Below, piece by piece: positions 24,170 through 36,100 of a stretch of 64,000 nucleotides of DNA. Both the position numbers and the translations under genes were made by a program. Location: NCBI GenBank assembly GCA_947034885.2, contig OX344750.2:35884821-35948820 (forward strand). Direction: 5' to 3'. Origin of the DNA: Thuidium tamariscinum. Lineage: Eukaryota > Streptophyta > Bryopsida > Hypnales > Thuidiaceae. Position 1 is the stretch's first letter. Each line of letters opens with the position of its first letter. Below the pieces are notes generated by a model. That model saw nothing but the letters and a program-made list of their open reading frames with translations, ran no database searches and was not told the origin of the DNA.

Positions 24170-24815
24170 GCAGAGAAGATAGTCGTAGATACTCGACAAA
24201 CAACCCTGAGCCCTGCACCCACGGACGTTGATTTGATTAAGAATTTCCGTGAATTTCAGACCTTGCACGTTAATTAGTCAAACCTGTGCAGTTCCAAAGG
24301 ATGAATTTTCTTAGCTTCATTAGCTTCCCCTCGAGGTTTATGTACAGCAATAAACTCGGGGCGATAGTCCAACTCCAGTTCTTCAACGAACGCAGGCTAT
24401 GCTTCGACATGGCAACCTGGACTACCTCGCATATTCGAGCGAGCCAAGGCTGTCGAATCCCTGAAACTCCCTGGCAACGTGGTCATCTTGCTCTACTGCA
24501 CGGGAAGAGTGCTTAATCTTTTGAAGCCTCCAAACTCAAGAGGCAAATCGCCGTCCTCAGTGGGGGATGCTTCAAGGTTTAAGTCGGTAAGAATTTACCG
24601 AATTGTCCGCAGTTGCTAGACTAGATACTCAGCTTCCTGAAATTCCTGCATTTCTCCAAGCTGAGAATCTTAAGTAGCGCGAGCTCTCCTAAACTCTCGA
24701 AAAGGCTTTGTTAGGAGCTGCATTGAGTGGTATATATGAAGCTCGGCTAGGTTTCGTAGGTCTCCAAAATCATCGGGCAATTGCGTCAATCCCATGTGTC
24801 ACTTTTTTTTAAAAC
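24170..24815 (-). pseudogene. Decayed leucine-rich-repeat sequence, unit 1
   Basis: On the minus strand several LRR-like strings appear in changing frames: LPDDFGDLRNLAELHIY (about 24,735-24,785), ESLGELALLKILSLEKC (about 24,650-24,705), LTDLNLEASP then LPLEFGGFKRLSTL (about 24,510-24,580), and weaker LPGSF and INVRGC strings further on. The L..L..L.L pattern with LP.(S/D)(F/L)G.L resembles the LRR part of plant NB-LRR resistance proteins. Stops and frameshifts break it throughout and no NB-ARC part is present. A shortened copy sits in the same relative place in unit 2. Confidence 0.6.
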
Positions 24816-25153
24816 AAAACTGGCTCAATTCATGACCTTCACATAGGGTAGTATGTGTCAACAGGTTCAAATCATAACAAAACATCCTTAAGTCAAACTA
24901 GACTACCATTAAGTATAACTAGACTGAGTAGAATGCAATTCTCAACAAAACAGAATGGTGGACATCACAGATAGAGTCGACAGTTTTACTTCCATGGAAC
25001 TTAGTGTACAAGTCAGTGTGTCTTGCAATGAAATGAATTTTATTCTTATGCCATCTAATGTAGACTTAAAGCAAATGCAGAAGAAGTCACACTACATGTG
25101 ACTTCAGAAAAAAAACTCATAGTGCAACTGTTAGTCTCATGTAATTAATATCA

Positions 25154-28100
25154 TCAGGTATGACAAGTGTTTTTGTATGTATTATAGTCACATCTAGAGT
25201 GAAGTGGAGAACTTAGCCAAGTGTTGGGTGGAACAAGTTTAGGATTATTCCCATTGTTAGTCAAATAAAGTTGAGAATTTCGCCAATCGGGTGTCCAAAG
25301 TCTATATAGCTGATCGTTTTTGAAATCCTCTACAAGGACATAAGCTCCTCCAATGCTTGCACCAATCATAAGGAGGACACCAAGTACAATACAGCCCTGC
25401 AGGACCATCAATTAACAAAATTAATTCCAATTAGTAATCTAGAATTGTCCATAACATTCTTCAGCAATTTGGAGGAGTCACCTCATGGTAGCAACATCCT
25501 TAACTAAGACTTACAGGCAATTGAGCATGGTTATTGTTAATAAACCATAAAATTTTAATTCAATCACATTATTTGAACATCACATGAAAAGTTATGAATA
25601 TTCAAAGTATGGAATCATGGGGTCTCAGGCTCTTGTTCTAAGGTGACTATTAGGCTTGCTAAAAAGTGTTATGTTAAAATGAAAGTATTCAAGAATATAA
25701 GTCCAAAATCAATGAAATCCACACTTTCTTGTTGAACTTGATTCAACAAAATCAATTGAATAAAATTCAATCATAATTGCAAGACCTACAATTAGCATAC
25801 CAATCCTGACCAGCTAAATTTTCTCTAATAAGAAATCATTTATGGTTATAAATTTGTCTCGTCATTACATTGGAAATGCCCTTCAATCCTTATCCAAAAC
25901 TTTGCTTTATCTATATGTACCATACTGATTCAAAATTAAAATAACAAAAAAAAACTAGAAAATGAAACAGATCAACATATGTATGTTTGTATTTGTATGT
26001 AACAAATTAAAAAATTTTAGCATTTTTGATTTAACTTATTTCAGAACAAATTAAATATTGTTCTAGCACTTCTTATGAGTCTTCCTACAATATTCCAGTT
26101 TCATCCCACTTGTTAATGAAGGTATTTAATATGATAAAGTTCATCTGCTTACAAACCTATATAGGGCTGTAGTGGTGGAACTTGCTTCTTAGTCACTCCT
26201 ACTGTTTTCAAAAGAAATATTGCAAAAAATATATTTAAGAAAAAAAATATGTGTGCAAGCTGATGAACATACCCAATTGAAACACCAATCTCTTGACCAT
26301 GGCTTTGGTTTTTTTATCCTCAACCATATGATACAAGGCAGCTGCATTGGCAAACAAAATTTGAAATTATATCAGTGTTTAATAAACATGATCAGACAGG
26401 TAAATGAATGCACAAAAGTTATGAATGCCACATGAATGCAATCATGTATCATTTCTAAAGACAAGGAAGCCAAAATGTTGATTGATACTAATAAATCAAA
26501 GAAAGTGTCACAAGACATTGTTCCAGATAGGTAATTGAACTCACAAAGTAAGTTGTTGGAGCAATAGCAAATCCTCCAAATAAACCAAGCAGGGGAGAAA
26601 AGTAGGGGAAAATCATGGCAAGAATCATTGTAAGAACTGCAACCCACAGACAGAACTGGAGCTCAGGAATGACTAATTGTCAATGCTAATTAATAATTAA
26701 ACCCTCAGTCTGATACTAACTTTGGCCATGCCACAGAGCTCTCAATTGCTAGCATGCTTTTCATGAATTTTTTACAAAGAAAATTTTAGCACATACTAGT
26801 TCTGCAGCCCCCACCCCACCCCACCAAAAAATAAAGACCAGAGCTCAAGAATGTTGGGCTGAAAGGAACAACTATGTAAGTTATTTTACCTATGTAGATA
26901 GGTCGGATGAGGTATGGAATACTTCTCTTGATAAGTGGAAAATTTCCCTTGAACATCGGTTCAATCAAGGTTCTGAACCAAACTTCTAAAAGATTGAATA
27001 CTGGCATTCCAAAGATCTGCAAACAACAATATCGGTGTAATGGCATACTTGTTTCAATAAAAAAACCATATCAAAAGTTACAATGAGAATATTTATTTGC
27101 ATCAAACTCATTATGAACACTAATTCTCTCTTGTAAGTTGGATTTATTTTCCCTACTAATTGTTTTTTCAAATCACAAGCTCTAAAAGTACTTAACTGGA
27201 AACTGTGGATGCAACATCAACCATTTAGAGTTTGTCCAGGGTAAGTTGAAAGGTCAAATACAGGCTTGTACAACTGAGTCCTTTGAAAGATGAGTTACAT
27301 GAATTGAAACTATCTAACAGCCTTTGATTTGTTTTGTCTTAAAACATTTTGTATATGTCACATTCTGAGGATATTTGAGGAACAATCTTCAACAGTAGAG
27401 AATATAACCCAATGTGCATATTATTTCCATCCTCTGAAATATTATCTTTTTATTGCATGTGTTGACCCAAAAAAATACAAATTGAGTGCTCCCTGACTCT
27501 AAGCTTGTTGGTAATGAGAAAGACCATGTCCAGGCATTCGATCAGATGTGGTTAATTAATTATCAAGACTCGTGTTCCAAAATGATCAGAAAATGTGTTT
27601 TTGTAAACCAAGTAATTATGAAAACTTCCAAAGTTGAAGTGTCCTGCAACTAGTACCTGATAGGCGCCAATGAGGTGAATGATGAGCATGATGTTGGCTG
27701 CTGTAACCAACTCTTTCGGGGCTTTTGTCTGGTATTGAAGGAAACTCAATGCATTTTGGCTTATTTGATTACCATAAACTGTATAAAAGGCAATCCCCAT
27801 GGGCAGGTAGCAGAGTGCAACAAAGGCATAAGTAATCCTTATGGCAGGCTTCATCTCGTCCCTGGAGCTTCTGGTAGGAGTAGACCGTATCCCATTTTGA
27901 ATCTCCAGAACCACGTTATGAGCCGCATATGCAAAGGCGACAACACCAATGGCATTAAAAGCTCTGAATACTTGATCTGTATGACTCAATATTAGATGAT
28001 CCGACGAATTTGATATTGAATTTGACATTAGCACACAGTGATCCACTAGTAGATGCCCTGGAAAAGTGTAATTAACAGGAGTGAGTAAACCACTCATGGA

Positions 28101-29731
28101 ATGCCATTGTTCTTTGGGGCCACCAACAGAAACAACTGTAATCCAGGCAATTGTACAATAGCTGCGAACATGCACACCCAAACAGAAAGAAGGATCCATG
28201 AGCATAGTTAACAACGTTGGTCACAAATCACAACTACGTTAACAGCCTGTGTCTCAGGCACGATCAATCTACAAGTAATGGCCATGCCCTTGCAATGAAC
28301 TGACAGCCCTCACAGCCCTTCAGGATCTACTGAGTATCCAACACAGACTGATGGTGAATTTCAATAAAATGGTGATATTCCATATGCCATTTTTCAGACT
28401 GCGTGTTTTAAACTGAAAGTTAACATCTGAGAGAGAAATAGATTTTTAGACATCTAGGAAATGTGTAGATTTCCAAAATCTATGATGTATTTAAATTTCA
28501 GATCAGGCACTCTGAAACATCTTGGACAAGTAAAAATTTCAGATATTTATGACTCATATAGATTTCAAAAATCCATGACTGGTTTGGATTTTAAACCACT
28601 CGATCTGAGTTATAAAAGTGTCAAATTAATGGAGTTTCACCATTTTAACGAAATTCACCATCTGGACTTTAATGGTCAGATTATACGTTGTCAAAAAATT
28701 AAAAAATTACTTTAAATACAGAAATTGACAATTTAATTATTTTGTGGGTCAAAATTGATCTGTGAGTGTGCTGCAATTATGTGTTCTAGCGTATCAAAAA
28801 TACTTCTACAGTTATACTGCTACTTCAGCAAAAAGGTGGAATAAGTGAAAGCTTACCAGATTGACATAATTGCCGCAATCCCAACAATCCAATTTATAGA
28901 TTCGAAAGTCGGCCCCCGAAGAGAGAGGAGTATTTGAATGGCAGCAAAGACTGCAAACCAAACAAATATGTGATCTGGACGGTGAGGGTTGCATGATCCT
29001 GCGAAGCTGTCGTATATACGACTAAAAGCCTCTCCAGCGGCAACTGTGTACAGTATGTCCAGTGATATTTCGACAACCATTTGCAGTGGCACAATGATCC
29101 AGAAGCCAGCTCTCTCTCCAAATGCTCTTTGCCCAAGTTTGTAGTAGGTAACATATCGCATCTTCTTGTTCCCCACAAACTCAAATTCATGGAGCATGGA
29201 TAACTGCTGCAGTGTGAAGTAGGTGATGAAAAACGCCAGGAGGAGAATCACCACTCCCAGACGCCTGCACAATTTGACAAGCAGAAACAGACAAGCTGGT
29301 GATCTCGAAGAACCTGCAATGTTCAACTCAAGTGGAATACACCAACTACCACTTCTGCATCACTGGATGAGGTCATCTCTACATATGACTAAACATTGAA
29401 TAAGTCCGATCTACTTGAATTTCAAGGGTCCGAACCATGTGAGGAACATCATAGCTTGTGGAAGCCCAAGCACTCCCACCCCGACAATGGCTGTGATGCT
29501 GTAAGCAGAGGCTATCCACATGTTGGAAGTTCTCTCAACGTCGTCGTCGTCAACGTGGCCACGAAGGGGATTCGTCGATTCCGGGTCAACCTCGCCATTA
29601 CTATACCCCTGCAACGAGTACAGTACAGGCAGCATCTCTCGGGTAAGAGGAACATTTCTCATTTTCATAAAAAAACTTGCATAATTTAACTCGGTCCAGA
29701 AATTATCACTGGTGTACATGCTAGGCTGCAT
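25154..29731 (-). CDS. AAAP-family (LHT-like) amino-acid transporter, copy 1
   Basis: Predicted multi-pass proton-coupled amino-acid permease, probably of the plasma membrane. Seven exons on the minus strand: 29,731-29,415; 29,264-28,857; 28,161-27,657; 27,016-26,890; 26,636-26,545; 26,341-26,273; 25,396-25,154. All junctions are GT-AG and keep frame, giving 586 residues from the first ATG, or 563 from the ATG at 29,662 that matches the only usable start of copy 2. Family hallmarks: VGVGVLGLPQAM in TM1, YYKLGQRAFGERAG, FAYAAHNVVLEIQ, RSTPTRSSRDEM, GGFAIAPTTYF and LPCIIWL. It is longer than usual LHTs (about 440): an acidic N-terminus, a long loop in exon 3 and a roughly 50-residue hydrophilic C-terminus. 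Substrate cannot be inferred. Confidence 0.85.
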
Positions 29732-29764
29732 TAATTCCAGCTGTGAGAAGACAAAACAACACGT

Positions 29765-30275
29765 ATATTTAACAACAAGCGGCCCAACACTGGCGCTGAA
29801 TTGAACTCCTCATTTCCCAATTTGCAAATTGCACAAACTTTCATCATCTACGAGAATCATATCGGTTCAAATGCCGACAGAAGAATACATTGGTGTCTCC
29901 AGGTGTGGAAGACCTCGATGCCTTCGCCACTTCCATATCCCCCCGCTATTGCTTTTACTTCTGCGACACAAGCAGCATAGATCTTTCAGGTAAGAGGAAG
30001 TTGATCAAGTGCTTCTCATTTTAAGGTAAGCTTGCATAAAAACACTACGTTACTCCACAAGTCACTTGCATGCCAGTTTGCGTTACATGACGAGATTCAA
30101 TAACACAAGGTCCGCGATACTACAGCCAGCGGCCCAACATTTGAACATTTGGTGCTAAAATTCTCACATCACAATTTGCAAACTGTTCAAACTTCTCTCA
30201 TCTACTGAAATCGGTTTGCCGACACTCCCGACAGAAGCATACATTGACGTCTGCAGGGCTGTGTGGAAGACGAAA
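29765..30275. repeat. Imperfect tandem duplication upstream of transporter copy 1
   Basis: Two related segments about 350 bp apart (29,770-29,905 and 30,120-30,260) share AGCGGCCCAACA, CAATTTGCAAA and the CGACAGAAG-ATACATTG block. The same pair lies upstream of copy 2 (about 49,150-49,290 and 49,500-49,650), so it predates the gene duplication and could be promoter sequence. Confidence 0.65.
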
Positions 30276-30523
30276 TATCAAAAGATTGGTAGTACTGATT
30301 TAGCGATAGTACTGATCTTGCAGCCGCTCAATAATTCACCACTAAGACACTGACGGAAATATGGCAAATCAGCTGGCTAGCCTCACAGTACTTAACACCT
30401 AGTTCCTCTGACTCAAGATGTTACCTGCTGTGCGGAACTCCCGTGAAAATATCTGTACGCTTCTAGATCGATAGGCCCCTAGGGTTACTTGGTTGAGGCG
30501 CCTAACTTGGTTGAGTCAGATTG

Positions 30524-32422
30524 TCTTCCTTCACCCCTGGGGTCTGGGGTCGCTCGACTGTATTATTTAGTACTATATGTGATGAATTTTAACATATTTA
30601 CTTTATGCCCGTAACAAGTTTAGACGGAATTGAAGTCCTGGGCGCTGGACGTTTGTGATTCAGTCGGGGTGGCACTGGATATTTATGTGTGCAATACCCT
30701 TCTCCAGCCTCCCGGCTTTGGACTATCATTTAAGTTAGTTGGCATCGGCTGTTTTGTCTCTGGTTCCTTTCAATGCCGTGGGCTCGCCTGATTTGTTTCC
30801 AGGAAAAAAAGGGAAAAATAAAAGTCAGTCGGCATCGCAATTGCAACTACAATGTTGTAAGTTATTCAATAAAGTAAGAGAACATCATGTGCCACCCCCC
30901 CAAAATCCTTCTTTTAGTCTGTGTCGCCATTTCTCCACTACAATAATGCAAGCAGTTACTGAAGTAGGAGATCATCAAATGCCACCCCGAAATCCTTCTT
31001 TTAGATCGAATTTATTCGCCAGGGTAAGTGCTGGAGAATCAAACTGTACCTCTCCCCCACTTTATTATAACCAGTGGTCCCTTCGGTATTCAACGCTGAC
31101 CAGCATTTTCGGGAATCTCATGCACCAAAGACTCCCAAGTGGTTCCTTCTTTTAATGTTATGGTTCGTTCCCTTCGTTAAAGAAAAGAAGACTCACTTGT
31201 CTGTGTGCAGACAATTTCGAAAGTTAACCCATACTGTACTGTGAAGTCAATGTGCAGACAATTGTATGATTAATTGAATAGTCGACACGTCGAATACCAT
31301 ATTAGAGCAAGGCAGAGTACAGACATTTTCGTCCCGTAGCACACTGTAGTCCAGGAGCACTGAGCACAGTACCCACTGCAACCGGGATTCGGCGACTCCG
31401 AGGGCCGAGGCTCCTCAATAACTTACCAGTTCACCGATTATCCTGTTTACCCTCAGTCGGCCTGAAAACGCGGCGCTCTCAGACTAATTCTGGAATTGGA
31501 TGGCAGTCTGTCGGACTGATTGAGATTATTCTAATTCAAAATAATTAGACCGCTTAGGTAAACTGGTAATCGGTGAACTGGTATTGAGGAGCTATGCAGT
31601 GGGAGCTATGCTCGTGGTTGCTAGCCTACTACAGCATCCGCACTACGGGACGGAAATGTCTGTAGCTATCATATGGTAAATTATTGCTATAATATGGTAA
31701 TCGACGTGTCGACTATTCGTATGATTGTCTGCACATTGACTATTTGACTTCCTATTTTAGTACCTTAAAATGGGTTAACTTTCAGAATTGTCTGTACAGT
31801 GCACACCACAAGTTGGGAGTTGTTGGTGCATGAGATTCCCGAAAATGCTGGTCAGCGTTGAAGACGGAAGGGACCACTGGTTATAATAAAGTGGGGGAGA
31901 GGTACAGTTTGATTCTCCACCGGCGAATGAATTCGATCTAAAAGAAAGATTTCGGGGTGGCATTTGATGATCTCCTACTTCCTGCTTGCATTATTGAAGT
32001 GGAGAAATGGCGACCCAGACTAAAAGAAGTAATTTGGGGGGTGCGGCACATGATGTTCTCTTACTTTATTGAATAACTTACATCATTGTAGTTGCAATTG
32101 CGATGCCGACTGACTTTGTTTTTTTGTTTTTTTTCCCTGGAAACAAATCAGGTGAGCCCACGGCATCAAAAGGAACCAGAGACAGAACAGCCGATGCCGA
32201 CTAACTTAGACGACAGTCCAACGCCGAGAGGCTGGAGAAGGGTACTGCACACACAAATATCCAGTGCCACTCCGATTGAATCACAAACGTCCAGCGCCCA
32301 GGACTTCCGTCTAACTTGTTAGCACGGGCATAAAGTAAATGTGTTAAATATTCATCACATGAAGTACTAATAATTTAATATACTCGACCGATCCCAGACC
32401 GAGGGGCGAAGGATTCTGAAAA
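30524..32422. mobile_element. Foldback-type long palindrome, unit 1
   Basis: Two arms of roughly 900 bp are reverse complements of each other with mismatches and gaps, centred near 31,505. Outer pair: ACCCCTGGGGTCTGGG at 30,534-30,549 with CCCAGACCGAGGGGCG at about 32,394-32,408. Middle pair: the GCATCGGCTGTTTTGTCTCT block at 30,743-30,762 with its complement near 32,185-32,200. Inner pair: 31,410-31,455 with 31,555-31,600. Open frames in the arms mirror each other and are not genes. Unit 2 has the same element with its loop greatly expanded. Confidence 0.75.
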
Positions 32423-32515
32423 GTTAGACGACTTCGGAGTAGCCGTGACTTATCTCCGTAAGGGCGATCCGTAGAAGCGGACAGACATTTTCAAGTTAGC
32501 AAGTAGCTTGCAGGC

Positions 32516-32617
32516 ATGAGTGAACCAAAACCAAAACCGAAGGATTGCTGTCCGGGCTCGAAAACTCAACTTGGAATTAACGTTGTGTTTCTTGCCATCG
32601 AGGAGAATGGGTTCTAG
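32516..32617 (+). other. Short upstream open frame of the kinase gene, 33 codons
   Basis: An ATG-initiated frame (MSEPKPKPKDCCPG...) ends at TAG 533 bp before the kinase start. It is identical in unit 2 (59,551-59,652), but so is all surrounding DNA, so identity is not proof of coding. A strong donor-like GTAAGT follows at 32,671, so this may be a 5' leader with an intron and this frame an upstream ORF. Confidence 0.35.
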
Positions 32618-33149
32618 CAGTGAAGCGGTCCTTAGTTTAATTAGCAGTGGACTGTCTTTCTCTGTACGATGTAAGTAACATTCTTCAGGAAACGATAGAA
32701 GGGGACCAGCCTTGCGATTGCACTCCCCACCGGCCCAACTCTAGGGTTTTCTCGCCATCCCGGTGAAAATACCTCAGACACACTGAGGCCGATGCTTGTG
32801 CAGGTGTACTTTAGACAGGTGCTTAGAGTCGTTGTGAAGCGGAAGTATGCACAGCGCTGGATGGTTTTGAAGCCTGTTGGAGGTTGACGGTGTTTGCAAT
32901 GTCCCCGTTCAACACCCTCCGTGTAAGGTTCGATTTATTCTTCAAAATTTCTCTCGAGCCAATTTTGACAAATTTTAGACATCCTCGCATCGCCTTCGTC
33001 GGGTGTCCGCATCTCATTTTCAATTATGTGTAGGCGTCAAGGTGGTAGATTTAGATCTTTGTAAGTGCATGATGCAAGCTATTATAAGGCGAGTTCGTCC
33101 TCGTATGATATTCCATGGATAGAATCATACGTTGTGGGCCGCATTAAAC

Positions 33150-36100
33150 ATGGTGAACCCTCGTGACTACCTCGTCAAGGCACAAGCTCTCGCTGCAAAG
33201 CTGCCATCTGAACCAGGTTCGATCAAACTTCACCGAAGGCAATGTTCCTGCTTGCAACAGAAATTAAGAAAGACACTGGATCTTTTTGTGAGAAGGGGAG
33301 CATCTGATGACAGAGTACTGGAACGATATGAGAAGGTGTTTGAAGAATTCCTTCACTTGGTACAAAAAGTGAAAACCTTTGTAGACGACTGTTGTTACGA
33401 GGATGAAAACGATTTTGTCTTGGCAGCCATCAGAGTGATCGCTCACAGGGGAAGATTTTTCCAGTACCATGTAGAGCTGGACTGGTGTAGCTTCTTGGTG
33501 AAGTGCCTTCGGGAGGCCGATAATTTACCCCGCAGGCCAGTGTACTGCCAAACGCTTCAAAAATTTGACTGGGAGCAGAAGTTCAAAAGCCTTTTTCTTA
33601 ATAGTAGAGAGACTTCAAATATGATAGCGGCTGATGAAGAGGAGTTGAAGGCTCTCTTAGTGTCTTGGATTGCGAAACCAGGTGAACATCAAACAATTTG
33701 CTGGGTTCTCCTGCGCCGTTTTGGATCAAAGACAGATTCTGACCTTCATACCCTGCCAGGTCCAGGTAACCTTGGATTTCCACCTATTCCCACCACACTT
33801 GGAAAGTTTATAGGTTCAGGTTCATATGGACATGTTCACGAAATCAAGTGGAAGGAGAAGCTATTTGCTGTCAAATATTTCCGGATTGAAAGTGCGGATC
33901 CAACTATTAACAACGAAGTTAAAATACTGGAACGTTGTTGCCATCCACATATTGTGAATTTGATTCTAGCACACAAAGAAGATACAACGCAGTATCTTAT
34001 GATGGAGCGACTGTCTTGCGACTTGGAATCCTACATAAACGAAAGGAAGAAGCGACGAGCTTTTCCTTTCCCTACTTCGGAAGTTGTGGATATGATCTCG
34101 CAGATTTGTGAGGGCATGCTCTACTTGAATGATACTGAAAGGAAGGTGTCGCACAGAGATCTGAAACCGAGGAATATACTCGTCAAGGAGCTGAAGCCAG
34201 TAACAGACGCGGAGATTCCAGCCATAGAATTGCAAGTGGCTGACTTTGGAATGGCGAAGGAGCGTAAGGAAAAGGGACCGGGAAGGTCCTCTCACTCCTC
34301 TGTTTCCGACAACACTCCAAATTGTGGAACCTTACTGTATAGAGCACCAGAGATGACGGCGAAGAGGGGAGGCGGTAAAGTCCGGCGGTCATCAATGAAG
34401 GCAGATATGTACTCCTTCGCTGTAACTTGCAGTTTCATCTTGACTGGCACGGCGCCTTTCAAACGCTACACAAACACAGAGCATTTGAAACAAGCAATCA
34501 AAGATGGCGAAAGGCCTCATTTGCCTGACAATTATCCGCCGGCGTTGGTTACCCTTCTCGAACGGTGCTGGAATTCAGATCCCACTAAACGACCTGAAAG
34601 TTTTTACGAAATTCTTACAGAGCTGAGAAAACTGAAGGCCAATCTTCTCACAAGTGAGTGCGTTGAGAACTCTAAGTTCTTGGTCTTGAGTAGTCTTTGG
34701 CAAATCCAACGGCTTTGCACTGGATCACCAACTTTGAAGTTACTAAGTTTGAAAAATCCTGACAGACATATGCATCTGGAATCAACTGTGACATGCTGGT
34801 GATCAATTAGGGCTACATTAAGTACACCATTCCTGGAGTCAAATCCTCTGTTGATATGCAGTCAATGCTTCAATTCAATAACTGCTGCCTAGTACTGACA
34901 AAAAATTGTGCTTGTTTAGGTGCTATTGAGGGAATAGAGCCACCAGAAGCAGAGACTCCAGTGGTCGGTGCTAGTGAACGAGTACAAGCTGTTGTGGTTC
35001 CAGATACAGAACCCCGCGAGGTCGGTGCAAATTCTTTGTTGTTGTCTTTTCAGGTCTACAAGTTGCTGTTTTGTCCAAGCGCATTGTTCAATTTCCAAAC
35101 ATTTGGATGAAACTGCAACATTAGTTAGGCTGTTGGGGATCTTAAGTTTCTTCAATCTATTCCAGCGGTCAGTCCTTACAGGTCTACAATTGGTCCACCT
35201 CTGAGGAACACTTGCGAGAGAGATGCTGGGAGTAATTAATTTGTTTCATGATGTTATCATGTGAATGGATCTTTTCATCACTTAGATGACATGTTTCGAC
35301 ATTGATCGATTACATTGTTGTTACATGTTGGTTATGGAGTGATAGGTGATTGCCAGTGATGTCCTTCAGTATGGACCTACGGTATATGACAGACTCTGCA
35401 CTCACGTTTGTACTTTGTACTAGACTGAGGAAATTATAGGATGTCCTGACAATTTTACGCTACATTTCATACTGCTCTTCTTTCCGTTCATTGCATGCTT
35501 GACATAGTAAAATTATAGTATATACATACCGTTGTTGGCGAAGAGGTTAACCTGAGTTATCGTATTCCTTTTAGTAGCTCATTAGTATTTGCTAGAACTT
35601 AACCCGGGCTTAACCTTTAAATATTGTCTGTTGTCTTGCCAGCCTGAACCAATTGTAACGTTCTATCCCGGGGATCGAAGATTGAATATCCTTGTTCTGG
35701 GGGACCCGGAATCGGTGGAAGCTGTCATCGGTCATATATGTGGTGCTCGTAGGCGGCAGACTCTGGTCGAAGATCATGTGAACTTGACAGAAAGCAGGAA
35801 TTCTTCGCCGCCCATGTGCTTGTACGGCGTTAAAAAACCAAAAGAAGGGATCAACAGAAACGATTACTCAGATATCAGAACCTTTGTGAAAGTCAGGAAC
35901 GAAAAGTGGCATCGAACAAAGGTGGAGGCCTTGTGGGAGAGTGAAGTACCCGAGTGCTCTGGGCCCAGAAATTGGTCTGAAATGTTCCCAGACAGTACTT
36001 CGAGGTTGCACATGGTGTGGTTTGTGTGCAGGAAACTCTCAGACTTCCCAAATCTTCTCAAATGGCCTGAGATCACCGAGAAGTTGTGTGATCTTCCAGT

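Noticed and set aside
30739-31155. 138-codon frame
   Set aside because: Within a foldback arm; the opposite arm (31,775-32,322) carries its mirror. No family similarity.
32823-33023. 66-codon minus-strand frame, identical at 59,858-60,058
   Set aside because: Identity is shared by the whole surrounding tract, so it is not evidence of coding; it is antisense to the kinase leader.
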